From: Sphingobacterium rhinopitheci
GTDB taxonomy: Bacteria > Bacteroidota > Bacteroidia > Sphingobacteriales > Sphingobacteriaceae
Assembly: GCF_022627575.1 (NCBI RefSeq)
Contig: NZ_JADEYQ010000013.1
Span: forward strand, 25,573 to 89,572
Direction of reading: 5' to 3'
Length of the DNA: 64,000 nt
Of this stretch, positions 18,395 through 28,300 are shown in pieces. The first letter of the stretch is position 1, and every line of letters starts with the position of its first letter. Position numbers and translations under genes: made by a program. Below the pieces are notes generated by a model. It did not search any database. It saw nothing but the letters and a program-made list of their open reading frames with translations, and was not told the origin of the DNA.

Positions 18395-19339
18395 TCATGC
18401 TATCATTGACAAAGAAGTATCAATGCCTAATTGATTACATACAGCCTCAAAATCAAGGTATAAATTGTCAAGATCCTGTTTCACCTTTTCGTCAAGGACA
18501 TAATTTCTGTTTCGACAATAAACACCAAGCTTCAATTTTCGCTTGCCAAGAATATATTTGGCTGAAGTAGGATATGAATCATGCATTACATCCATATTTC
18601 GTTGAAAAAAATGTTGCACCTTTTGAACCTTGTTGATTTGCTCCTCTTTATTATAATTATTGCATAACCATACCACTAACTCCGGGAAATAATTACCTTG
18701 AATACAAGATAAGCCGGCAGAACCTGTCAACAATGAATCTACAGCATGTACCATATAAGCATCATAAAGGCCAAAATCTTCACTCGATCGTGTCGCTAGC
18801 AATTTTGCGCCGACATGGTTTATATCCAAAGAAGTGTCTTTATGGTATTTTATGCGACCATACTGTACCAATTGACCTAGGAATGAAGGATCTATAATCC
18901 TTTTATACGGTAATGGGCACTCATAGAATCCTAGTGGTATATCATCTGTTAAGGTAAGCAATTGATGTACATTAGCTTGAAAAACCTCTTCCGTATCTGT
19001 CTCTTTGGCTAACAAACTGGTAATTACAATGACACTTTCTACCCCGGTATTGTATATTTCTTTTACAAAAGAGGCTTGATTGGCAATGGTATCTTCAAAA
19101 GTGCCTGTCGCCACTACCGGCACACGCCCATCCACTGTCTTCACAATAAATGACACCGATTGTATCATTTCTTCTTGCGTCAAATGATACATTTCACTAG
19201 AAAGACAATTTGCAAACAAACCAGCCGCACCATGTGCTAAATAAAACTCAATCAACTGACTTAAAGCCATATAGTCAATTTTTCCATCCTCGAAAAAAGG
19301 CATGAGCATTACAGGAATAAATTTTTTATTCTTATTCAT
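18395..19339 (-). CDS. DHDPS/N-acetylneuraminate-lyase family aldolase (candidate Kdo or 2-keto-3-deoxy sugar acid aldolase)
   Basis: 314 residues, a TIM-barrel class I pyruvate aldolase. The Schiff-base lysine is Lys167 (KYHKDTS) and the catalytic tyrosine Tyr139 (GFYECP), aligning by position with Tyr137 and Lys165 of E. coli NanA. The pyruvate carboxylate-binding pair is Ser47-Ser48 in NCLSSEMYHLT, replacing the usual G-S/T-T-G-E-G, so this is an atypical subgroup and not an obvious NanA or DapA. The reaction is cleavage (or condensation) of a 2-keto-3-deoxy acid with pyruvate. With the FucI-like isomerase and ribulokinase alongside, the best fit is Kdo to pyruvate plus D-arabinose. Cytoplasmic. 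Confidence 0.82.
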   Translation of the reverse strand: MNKNKKFIPVMLMPFFEDGKIDYMALSQLIEFYLAHGAAGLFANCLSSEMYHLTQEEMIQSVSFIVKTVDGRVPVVATGTFEDTIANQASFVKEIYNTGVESVIVITSLLAKETDTEEVFQANVHQLLTLTDDIPLGFYECPLPYKRIIDPSFLGQLVQYGRIKYHKDTSLDINHVGAKLLATRSSEDFGLYDAYMVHAVDSLLTGSAGLSCIQGNYFPELVVWLCNNYNKEEQINKVQKVQHFFQRNMDVMHDSYPTSAKYILGKRKLKLGVYCRNRNYVLDEKVKQDLDNLYLDFEAVCNQLGIDTSLSMIA

Positions 19340-19398
19340 AGTATTTGATAGAAGTGTTATAGTATATATCGAACGGTAACCGTCCTTAAGTCATTTTT

Positions 19399-20934
19399 TT
19401 AGTGTTGTAAAGTTTTATGTCTAATCTTTTGACTAATGGTACCTACCAAAAAGATAACCAAAGTACCTACTACAATGATCATATTAGCATGTAGAGGATT
19501 CTGTAAATAGGCATATTCAGGAGGAATTAGATAAGAGAAAGTCATCCAAAGAATCACACAAATACCTACAATTGTACCTATCAGCGCATCACTATTATTG
19601 GTTTTCTTGGATATAAGGCCTAATAAAAACAACCCTAACATCCCGCCAGCAAAGATTCCTGACAATGTCCACCAGGCGTCCAAAATAGAACCTACACCAA
19701 TCATAGCTACTCCGGCAAACATCCCTATAGCACCAAATATGCCTGTCATCCATAATAAGATTCGTAGATTTTGCTTGTCATTAGCATCAGGTTTGATATA
19801 CCGTTTATAGATATCTTCGGTAAAAACAGTTGCTGAGGCATTCATCCCCGAGCTAATGGTACTCATCGCTGCCGCCAGTATCGCAGATACTATGAGACCT
19901 ACTACGCCTACAGGAAGGTGAGTAACCATATAATGAGGAAGTACCTTATCACCATAATCCGCTGGTGCCAATATATTGCTATCCATAAGTTTTTCCTGAG
20001 CCACCTGCTCTTTGACAGTGGATATTAATTGAGGATTGACATCATAATAAGCATATAAGCAAGCGCCAATAATAAAAAAAAGTAGTGAAATAGGAATATA
20101 CAACTTTACGCACATCCACACAGATTTTGAAGCTTCTACTTGATTTGGTGCTGTATGGTACCGTTGGACATAATTTTGATCCATCCCAAAATTAGTAAGG
20201 TTTATAAATACACCATATAAAAATATTACCCAAAAAGTAGTAGTACTAAAGTCCGTGAGGGCAAAAGAGCCTAAGCTAAATTTATCATCACGCATCCCAA
20301 TATCCACAACAGTACCAACGCCTCCAGGTATTTTGAATAATAAGGATCCTATAATGATAATAGCACCGATGGTGAGCAAAATCCCCTGAACGACTTCTGT
20401 CCATATCACGGCCTCCATACCCCCTAGTACAGTATATATAATAATACATATCCCCACCACAATCATTATTAAAGCCATATCCAAACCTATCAAAGCTTGT
20501 AATGCGAGCGATATTCCAAAAAAGATAGAGCCCATTCGCGCTATTTGTGTCAATAAGAAACAAATAACAGCATAACTGCGTGCCCAACTACCAAATCGCT
20601 TTTCCAAATTGGTATAGGCAGATACTTCAGTATTGCTACGATAAAAAGGAACAAAATACTTGGCCGCAAACCACGCTGCAATAGGCATAGACAAGCTAAA
20701 AACAAAAGCATTCCAATTGGCACCAAAAGCTTTTCCCGGTACGCCCAAAAAAGTATTTGAGCTCAAAAATGTCGCATAAAGAGAAATCCCAACAGCCCAA
20801 GCGGGAATTTTCCCTGCGGCTGTGGTAAATTCATCTGCCGTAGTATTTTTCTTTGAAAAGTAAATCCCTGCTACTATCATGGCCAAAAGATAAATGACAA
20901 TAACAGCTAGATCAACAATAGGTAGGTTGCTCAT
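19399..20934 (-). CDS. Sodium:solute symporter (SSS family)
   Basis: 511 residues with about 13-14 membrane segments. It shows SSS-family features: an early IYLLAMIVAGIYFSKKNTTADEFTTAAGK, FLSSNTFLGVPGKAF in the first repeat, VLGGMEAVIWTEVVQGILL, and AILAAAMSTISSGMNASATVF (Na2-site region). It imports an organic solute with Na+. It lies between the kinase and the aldolase genes, so it probably carries the monosaccharide acid released in the periplasm, as SSS-type sialic acid transporters do. The ligand is inferred (Kdo-like acid). Confidence 0.9.
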   Translation of the reverse strand: MSNLPIVDLAVIVIYLLAMIVAGIYFSKKNTTADEFTTAAGKIPAWAVGISLYATFLSSNTFLGVPGKAFGANWNAFVFSLSMPIAAWFAAKYFVPFYRSNTEVSAYTNLEKRFGSWARSYAVICFLLTQIARMGSIFFGISLALQALIGLDMALIMIVVGICIIIYTVLGGMEAVIWTEVVQGILLTIGAIIIIGSLLFKIPGGVGTVVDIGMRDDKFSLGSFALTDFSTTTFWVIFLYGVFINLTNFGMDQNYVQRYHTAPNQVEASKSVWMCVKLYIPISLLFFIIGACLYAYYDVNPQLISTVKEQVAQEKLMDSNILAPADYGDKVLPHYMVTHLPVGVVGLIVSAILAAAMSTISSGMNASATVFTEDIYKRYIKPDANDKQNLRILLWMTGIFGAIGMFAGVAMIGVGSILDAWWTLSGIFAGGMLGLFLLGLISKKTNNSDALIGTIVGICVILWMTFSYLIPPEYAYLQNPLHANMIIVVGTLVIFLVGTISQKIRHKTLQH

Positions 20935-20946
20935 ATATTTGTTTAA

Positions 20947-22584
20947 TTAGGTTAAGGTTAGCGTAAGTTGATTATACGTATGATAAAGTTGATCATAAAT
21001 ATTCTTATTATCAATATTGGGGGTATAGGTTTTAAGAATTCGTGCCGACAACACCTGTTTAGCATCTGCTATCGTGGCATATACCCCTGCTGCTACAGCC
21101 GCAAAAATAGCGGAGCCTAAAGCACATGTTTGATTTGAATCTACGACGTCAATATCACATCCTAATACGTCTGCTAGTACTTGCACTACATAGGGTGATT
21201 TGTTTGGAATTCCACCCGTGGCTATAACAGATTTTATCGGTATGCCACAGCTAATAAACCGATCTATGATTGCCTTTGAACCAAATGCTGTTGCCTCTAC
21301 TAAGGCTTTGAATACATGCCCAGCATTAGTAGCTAAATTAAACCCTGTAGCACTAGCAAGGAGGTTAAAATCAGCATCAGGTGTACGTCTACCATTAAAA
21401 AAATCGGTAAACACTAAGGTACTTTCTGCGACCTTTATTTGCTGTGCCTCTTTAGTCATATAATCAAAAAAATCTGCTTCCAATTTATGCTGCTGTTCAA
21501 TGGTCAAGGAATCTTCCAAGATGGAATAAATAGGCTTTAATAGAAAATTTTTATACCAATTATAGATATCCCCAAATGCAGATTGGCCTGCTTCAAAACC
21601 TATCATCCCAGGATCTATAGAACCATCCACCTGCCCGCATATACCCGGTACAATTGGTGGATTATCCTCCTTCGGGATCACCAACATATCACAGGTCGAT
21701 GTTCCTATTACTTTTACAAAAGAGTAAGGATGGGACCCCGCTCCTACGGCACCATGGTGCGCATCGATAGCACCAATAGTAACAATTGTAGAAGGGTCAA
21801 AACCATATTTCTCTACAAAATAACTTGATATATTACCACATACCTCATCCGATGTATAGGTTTCCGTATAAAAACGATTTACAAAATGATAAAATGTTGG
21901 ATCTAATGCACACAAGAATTCCGCTGAAGGTAATCCGCCATAGCTTTCATTCCACATCGCTTTGTGCCCTGCTGCACAGCGATTACGCTTTATCTTAGAA
22001 GCTTTGGATATACCCGCCAAATAACTAGGAATCCAATCCGACTGCTCTACCCATGTAAAAGTATGCTTCCTTACATTTTCGTCTTCCCTATTGACATGTA
22101 ACATCTTGGACCAAAACCATTCCGAGGAATATATACCTCCGCTATATAAGGTATAATCTATAGGCCATATTTTGGCAAGGCTATTAATCTCCATTGCTTC
22201 TTTCTTGGCAGTATGATCTTTCCAAAGCACAAACATCGCATTAGGGTTATCCGCAAAGGAGGTACTCAATGCCAATGGGCGAGCATTACTATCTACAGCT
22301 ACGGGAGTAGATCCTGTCGTATTGGTACCTATAGCAACAACCTTCTTAATAGTAGTAGGTTCCAATCCGACAAATAGATTGGTAAATATATCATCTATGG
22401 CCTCCATATAATCCAAAGGATGCTGACGATATTGCTCCTTTTCAGGTATACAATACAGCCCTTGAGACCATCGCTTATACACACAGACTGCTGTAGCTAG
22501 TACTTCAGTAGTCTGTGGATTGATCAGTAATCCTCGTGCTGAATCAGTACCAAAATCCATTCCTATGACTAATTTATCCTGCAT
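20947..22584 (-). CDS. FGGY-family carbohydrate kinase, ribulokinase-like
   Basis: 545 residues from the ATG at 22584 (MQDKLVIGMDFGTDSARGLL); a GTG nine codons earlier would overlap the isomerase stop and is less likely. N-terminal phosphate-binding DFGTDSARGL, then VVAIGTNTTGSTPVAVD, IDAHHGAVGAG (catalytic Asp region) and C-terminal ATGGIPNKSPYVVQVLADVLG are the FGGY/AraB pattern; length matches ribulokinases (~560), not fuculokinases (~480). It phosphorylates a ketopentose with ATP. Known AraB accepts both D- and L-ribulose, so D-ribulose to D-ribulose 5-phosphate is reasonable here. Cytoplasmic; 16 bases after the isomerase gene. Confidence 0.88.
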   Translation of the reverse strand: MQDKLVIGMDFGTDSARGLLINPQTTEVLATAVCVYKRWSQGLYCIPEKEQYRQHPLDYMEAIDDIFTNLFVGLEPTTIKKVVAIGTNTTGSTPVAVDSNARPLALSTSFADNPNAMFVLWKDHTAKKEAMEINSLAKIWPIDYTLYSGGIYSSEWFWSKMLHVNREDENVRKHTFTWVEQSDWIPSYLAGISKASKIKRNRCAAGHKAMWNESYGGLPSAEFLCALDPTFYHFVNRFYTETYTSDEVCGNISSYFVEKYGFDPSTIVTIGAIDAHHGAVGAGSHPYSFVKVIGTSTCDMLVIPKEDNPPIVPGICGQVDGSIDPGMIGFEAGQSAFGDIYNWYKNFLLKPIYSILEDSLTIEQQHKLEADFFDYMTKEAQQIKVAESTLVFTDFFNGRRTPDADFNLLASATGFNLATNAGHVFKALVEATAFGSKAIIDRFISCGIPIKSVIATGGIPNKSPYVVQVLADVLGCDIDVVDSNQTCALGSAIFAAVAAGVYATIADAKQVLSARILKTYTPNIDNKNIYDQLYHTYNQLTLTLT

Positions 22585-22600
22585 AATAGATAGATGTTTA

Positions 22601-24208
22601 TTATATACCACACAAATTGACCTTAATCCCTAAAGCATCCAATGTACTCGCTTTGATCAATGCTGCACGCTGTACCTCAAAATCATCTGCTACGTAGACC
22701 ACCTGAATATGGTTAGCCTTGTGCTTCGCCATCATCTGATCTCGCGATACACCATCTAGTACAGCATGCATAATAGGCCATTGACCATCTGTCAAGTCCC
22801 ATCTTCGCTGTGTCTCTTCCTTAGGTAGCTCCACCACACGGGCAGTCCCTATATCACAGCACAATTGATTGTCTTCAATATATATACGGCTCCACACCAA
22901 TCTTCCAGGCCTACTAATGCCACGCAAAGTACCACCTCCTTTCTTGAAGAACATGGAGGGCTGTCTCAAACTGTCGGCACCTTGATAGCCGTCTATAAAA
23001 TGTGAAGCGGGTGCAGCACCAGATATTAAAAATACCCAGACGAATTCGTCCTTTCCAGCTATACGATAATTTTCGCCATAGCGCAGATCATGCAATGTGT
23101 TATCGCCATTCATTCCTAGAGAATTCCATAAATGATAGGTTATATAACCATCTATTCCTGCGCACTCATCCACTTCATTAAAATGAGGCAAGGCATTACC
23201 AGCGTACAACTCATCGCCTTTATCATTATAAACAGGCGGACGCTCTGTATTATTTAGCAAACCCTCCACCAAATCACTCGCTGCTGTCAAATCTTTTAAC
23301 CCTTGTTGATATTGAATACCTATTGTATCACAGCCAAATTCATCGGCTAACCTTAGCGCAGCGATATACATTTTGCATTGTTCGATCGTTTGTTCTTTGG
23401 TAAGTTGGCTTACCGGGTCGGTGCCCCAATCAAATTTCATGCCTTTTTGGAGCATCCATTGCAAGACTACATCGGCTTCTTCCACATCAATGGTCAACAT
23501 CTTGGCGTACAATGTGGATTGGCTCAATCGTTCTTTATAGATACCTAATTTATGTATTAAAGCATCAGGTACGATGGCGTTAAACATCCCCATACAGCCT
23601 TCATCAAAAACCCCCATAATTACCTTCTCATCGCGTATTGTTTGTGCGAATTGCTGCGCTAACAACTTGTCCTGTGCATCCACTTCGGAGGCTTCAAAAT
23701 CTCTTACATGAGAATAATCATGGGTAATAGATCCTGTAGAAAGCCACTCCTTAAGTTTGTCCTTAAAGAAATCATCTTGAAAATCATGACTCCACAAGAA
23801 GCTATAATGAACACCAGCCTTGGTCAATGAGCCTACTAGATTGAGGGCGCCCACTAATCCAGGATAAGTACCATCCCAGTTAGCGACAATAAGTATAGGA
23901 GCTTGATGTGTTATTAATCCTGCTAATACATGATGGCTGTATTGCCATACACTTTCGGCAACTATTAGTGGTTTAGATTTATCAATTTTACGAAATACCT
24001 TAATACCGATATGTTGATAATCAATAAAGCCATGTCCTTTATCAGGATCATATTCATGTGCTCTTTTTGCGTGCCAACCAAGTTTATACAAAGCTTCGTT
24101 AATCATGCCTTCTAATTTTTGTTGCATTGGCCAACAATTAATATTTGCAGCAGGCCTCAAATCACCACTACTGACGATATAAACTTCTTTTGAATCTATT
24201 GGTTTCAT
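22601..24208 (-). CDS. L-fucose/D-arabinose isomerase-family protein
   Basis: 535 residues, no signal peptide. It resembles FucI in order: YGHD-like SFLWSHDFQDDF, GVFDEGCMGMFNAIVPDALIHKLG (cf. the FucI GGVSMGIAGSIVD region with the metal-binding Glu), FDWG, then SMFFKKGGGTLRGISRPG and ARVVELPKEETQRR...TDGQWP in the C-terminal barrel. It is shorter than E. coli FucI (591). L-fucose isomerases also convert D-arabinose to D-ribulose. First gene of the minus-strand locus, divergent from the AraC-type regulator. Beside a ribulokinase and a pyruvate aldolase, D-arabinose is the likelier substrate than L-fucose, because no fuculose-phosphate aldolase is present. Confidence 0.82.
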   Translation of the reverse strand: MKPIDSKEVYIVSSGDLRPAANINCWPMQQKLEGMINEALYKLGWHAKRAHEYDPDKGHGFIDYQHIGIKVFRKIDKSKPLIVAESVWQYSHHVLAGLITHQAPILIVANWDGTYPGLVGALNLVGSLTKAGVHYSFLWSHDFQDDFFKDKLKEWLSTGSITHDYSHVRDFEASEVDAQDKLLAQQFAQTIRDEKVIMGVFDEGCMGMFNAIVPDALIHKLGIYKERLSQSTLYAKMLTIDVEEADVVLQWMLQKGMKFDWGTDPVSQLTKEQTIEQCKMYIAALRLADEFGCDTIGIQYQQGLKDLTAASDLVEGLLNNTERPPVYNDKGDELYAGNALPHFNEVDECAGIDGYITYHLWNSLGMNGDNTLHDLRYGENYRIAGKDEFVWVFLISGAAPASHFIDGYQGADSLRQPSMFFKKGGGTLRGISRPGRLVWSRIYIEDNQLCCDIGTARVVELPKEETQRRWDLTDGQWPIMHAVLDGVSRDQMMAKHKANHIQVVYVADDFEVQRAALIKASTLDALGIKVNLCGI

Positions 24209-24234
24209 GTTATAGTAATTGGTTATCTATTACA

Positions 24235-24302
24235 AATATCATGATATAGGGGCATCATATACTTTGAAAAATTATCATATTATTCTAACATAATATCATG
24301 AT
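24235..24302. promoter_or_regulatory. Divergent regulatory region with two direct repeats (candidate AraC-type operators)
   Basis: AATATCATGAT occurs at 24235-24245 and again at 24292-24302, 57 bases apart; the first lies in the 12-bp palindrome ATATCATGATAT (24236-24247). Further ATCATAT copies lie between. The repeats lie in the 149-bp region between the isomerase gene (minus) and the AraC-type gene (plus). Direct repeats are the usual form of AraC-family sites, so this is the best candidate binding region for controlling the sugar locus. Confidence 0.45.
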
Positions 24303-24357
24303 TCATATAATTTATGTATAAACTTTATTAAATTAGTTGTAAACTAATGCACCAATT

Positions 24358-25224
24358 ATGCAACCTAAATACCATCAAGTTCCCAAACCAATAAATAACA
24401 CTTTTAGTATTCGTCATGATATCGTGCCAACCTTTGGAACAATATGGCATTATCATCCGGAGATAGAGTTGCATTATATGATCAAAGGAAATGGGATCCG
24501 TTTTATAGGCGAGAATATAAATAACTTTGAACAAGATGAGTTGATATTATTGGGTTCTAATATCCCACATACATGGAAATGTAATATTCAAAATAAGGGC
24601 GATGATTATGTAGAAGCGATGGTTATGCACCTACATCCGGAATCATTAGGCACAGCATTCTTGGCATTACCAGAGGCGAAAAAAATACAAAAGATATTCT
24701 CCCTGGCGAATCAAGGATTACTGTACTTTGGGGAGACCAAAAGCAAAGCAGTACGGATATTGCATAAGCTAAAGAATGCAACCGATTTGAATAGAATTAT
24801 CCTATTACTAAAGCTCCTAAATTTACTCTCCACATCAACAGAATATGAAATTATATCTTCGCAGTATGATTCCAGCAAGTTGAACAAAGCAGATGAAAAA
24901 AGACTTAATAAAATCCTTAATTACACCTTCAGCAATTTTAAAGACAAGATCTATATCGAAGATGTAGCCGAGCTAAGCAACCTTAGCGTAACATCCTTTT
25001 GCCGGTATTTCAAAACAGCAACAAAAAAGTCATACTTTGACTTCCTAACCGATATTAGAATTAATTATGCTTGTAGATTGCTCGTTAATACCGAGCAACC
25101 GGTAAAATCTATAGCGGAAGAAAGTGGTTTTGAAAATACTTCCAATTTTTATAGACATTTCAAAAGATTCAAAAATGAAACCCCAAATGACTATAAAAAA
25201 AACTACCTCTCTAAGGAGGTATAA
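24358..25224 (+). CDS. AraC-family transcriptional regulator with N-terminal cupin domain
   Basis: 288 residues. Residues about 20-100 form a cupin sensor (HYHPEIELHYMIKGNGIRFIG, ELILLGSNIPHTWKC). Residues about 190-288 are the double helix-turn-helix: FKDKIYIEDVAELSNLSVTSF with CRYFKTATKKSYFDFL, then SIAEESGFENTSNFYRHFKR with NETPNDYKK. It is transcribed away from the sugar locus across a 149-bp region with repeated AATATCATGAT boxes, so it most likely activates that locus in response to a sugar or sugar acid bound in the cupin. Confidence 0.92.
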   Translation: MQPKYHQVPKPINNTFSIRHDIVPTFGTIWHYHPEIELHYMIKGNGIRFIGENINNFEQDELILLGSNIPHTWKCNIQNKGDDYVEAMVMHLHPESLGTAFLALPEAKKIQKIFSLANQGLLYFGETKSKAVRILHKLKNATDLNRIILLLKLLNLLSTSTEYEIISSQYDSSKLNKADEKRLNKILNYTFSNFKDKIYIEDVAELSNLSVTSFCRYFKTATKKSYFDFLTDIRINYACRLLVNTEQPVKSIAEESGFENTSNFYRHFKRFKNETPNDYKKNYLSKEV

Positions 25225-25251
25225 TTAATCGTATTCAGAAATTATACGATA

Positions 25252-25283
25252 AAAAAAGAGGAACATCACTGCTCCTCTTTTTT
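25252..25283. terminator. Bidirectional intrinsic terminator between AraC gene and RND operon
   Basis: AAAAAAGAGGA and TCCTCTTTTTT form an 11-bp stem around a 10-base loop, with A- and T-runs on both sides, between the convergent regulator gene and the RND pump gene. Confidence 0.8.
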
Positions 25284-25304
25284 ATGGTATAATTATTAAT
25301 ATTC

Positions 25305-28300
25305 TTAGTGTTTGATATCTGACTCATCGATAAAGTCAGCATTTGGAACATAGTCCGCCATCATCTCTTTGGCATAGTTAGTAGGCTCACCTTTTTGGAA
25401 ACGTTTTTGCAAACTATCCATTATAGCATACACTACAGGAACGACAACTAATGTCAAGAACATCGACGATAATAGACCACCAATAATAACGATTGCCAAA
25501 CCTCTATTCATATCAGCACCATCACCCGTCGCAATAGCAATAGGAATCATACCAAATACCATCGCAATAGTCGTCATCAAGATAGGACGAAGACGAGCGT
25601 GATTGGCAGCAACTAGAGCATCATGTGTTGAGAAACCATCTTCCTTGCGGTGATTGGCAAAATCTACAAGCATAATCGCATTCTTCGCGACTAGACCGAT
25701 CAACATGATGATACCCAAAATTGTAAAGATATTCAAGGACTGATTTGTCAATGCCAAAGCTAACAATGCACCGATAAATGATAATGGAATAGAGAATAAT
25801 ACGACAAATGGTGTCGCAAAACTATCATATAAAGCTACCATTACTAAGTAAACTAATAGTAATGATGCTACTAATGCCACACCTAAAGTACCAAAACCTT
25901 CGGATTGGTTCTCCATATTACCACCCCATACATATGTAACACCAGGCTTGCGCTCCAACTCTGCGAATTTAGCCTCCCACTCAGCAGCAACAGTACCTGT
26001 TGCACGACCGATTACACCACCTTGTACAGATACGGAAGGTGATTTATCACGACGCTCCAATAATGAAGGTCCTGAACTATAGGCAACATCAGCAAATTGA
26101 TCTAGCGTGATATTCTGTCCTTGACTATTGATAAATTTCAATTTCTGAACATCTTCTAAACTAGCTCTACCTTTGTCATCAAATTTGATATTGATATCAT
26201 ATTCACTATCTCCAGCACGGAATTTGTTATCTGTATTACCCGAAAATGCCGTTTGCATCGTAGCACCTACAGTGGCAACATTTAATCCCAATGAAGTCAT
26301 CTTCTCACGATCTACCTGAACATTGATCTCTGGGTTACCCGACTCAGACGTCAATTTAACATCCTTCGAACCAGGTACATCACGTAACAATTGTGCCGCT
26401 TTCTCCGCAAATTCTTGCGCGTCCTCAACAGATGAGCCTATCACCGTCAATTTCAAAGGTGCTTGCTCCGCTCCCATGATACCTACTGGAACAGTCTTAA
26501 TCTTAGAACCAACCAATAAAGGAAGTAGCTCATTTCTCAACTGTACAGAATATACTTTAGAATCTACATTACGTTTAGCTTCATCAGTCAACACCACGTG
26601 TATTTCTGATTTATATTTAGACCCTGTAGCCGCACTCATACCACCATCAGATGATTGACCTACTGTAGTGATAATTTTCTCTATCTCTGGTTTATTCGCT
26701 AAAAATTCTTCTGCTTTACGAGTCAATAGGTTTGTTTTCTCTAAAGAAGCATCCTTTTCTAACTCAAATTGCAAATAAAACTCACCTCTATCTGATGAAG
26801 GGAAAAAGTCAGAACCAATATATCCCAAAGGTAGTAATGCGACAGAGCCAAAGAATAAAAGAACCGAAATAAGTAAAGTAATTACTTTGTTAAGACGACT
26901 TTTTAGAGACCATTTAAGAATTTCAGATACCTTATGTGTGAAACTATCTAAGCCTGACTCAAATCCATTGATAATTTTTCCAAAGAAAGAGTGCTTGTTA
27001 ATGTGCTCTAATTTACCAAAACGGGAATATAACCACGGCACAATAGTAAATGACACCAATAGTGAAAGTAACGTAGCTATAATTACCGTTACACAAAACT
27101 GTGCTAAGATATTAGCCACCAAACCTGTTGACATCGCAATAGGTAAGAATACAACTACGATAACTAAAGTAATCGCTGTAACGGTAAAACCAATCTCAGA
27201 AGCACCATCATATGCTGCTCTTACTTTGTTTTTACCCATCTCCATATGACGGTGAATATTCTCAATTACTACGATAGCATCATCCACCAGAATACCTACC
27301 ACTAAGGATAGTCCTAATAAAGACATCAAGTTTAAGGTATACCCTAATAAATATAAACCTATAAAAGTAGCTACTAATGATAATGGAATAGCCACCATAG
27401 TGATCGCTGCATTTCGTAATGAATGTAAGAAAAACAACATGATAAAACCTACCAATACGATAGCGATTACTAAATCATGAATCACATTGTCTGCAGCAGT
27501 TAACGTAAAGTCTGAAGAGTCATTGGCTACTTCGATTTTAATATTGTCCTTTGCATAATCCTTTTCTACACCAGCGATTATTTTACCTTCTTTATCTTTC
27601 TTCGCAATAGTTTCTTTTACTAATCTCGAAACCTCCACAGCATTGGCATCGGATTGTTTAAACACTTGCATTATAATCGTGTTTTTCTGTCCTACACGAG
27701 CTATCTTTTCTACCTCAGTGATACCATCTTGAATATCTGCAACATCTCTCAAATAGATCGTAGATCCAGAAGGAGACGTGATAGGAAGATTACGTAACTC
27801 GTCGATAGTACGTACTTTCCCTGCCAAACGAATGGTAGTTCTGGTATCTTGAGAAGCAACATTACCTGTAGGGAAATCTAAGTTTGAGGCAGCAATAACT
27901 TGTTGTACTTGCGCTAAGGATAAGCCATAACCCTGAATTTTATCTGGGTCAATTTTAACTTGTATCTCACGCTCCTCACCACCAATCAAATCTACTTTAG
28001 CAACACCATTGATACGCGAGAAAACAGGCTGAATCTTTGTGTCTAACAAATCATATAACTCTTTCTCGGTAAGCGTAGAAGTTACCGCCAAACTCATGAT
28101 AGCGACATCATCTAACGAGAATTTTGTTAATGATGGTGTTTTTGCATCATCTGGTAGATCATTGATAATAGCATTGATCTTACGTTGTGCATCCGTTAAT
28201 AAGAAATTGACATCAGCACCATTATTCAATGTAATCATTACTACAGAAGCATTTTCCATAGATGTAGATTCAATTTTCTTCACCATCTCTAAGGAGGCAA

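Noticed and set aside
2226..24208. Ordinary sialic acid (nan) operon
   Set aside because: BNR proteins, symporter and NAL-family aldolase first suggest it, but there is no ManNAc epimerase, ManNAc kinase or glucosamine-6-P enzyme, the aldolase lacks the NanA loop, and an isomerase plus ribulokinase have no place in that pathway.
18395..24208. L-fucose catabolic operon
   Set aside because: FucI-like isomerase and FGGY kinase fit, but no class II fuculose-phosphate aldolase is present, the kinase length and motifs are AraB-like, and a pyruvate aldolase would be unexplained.
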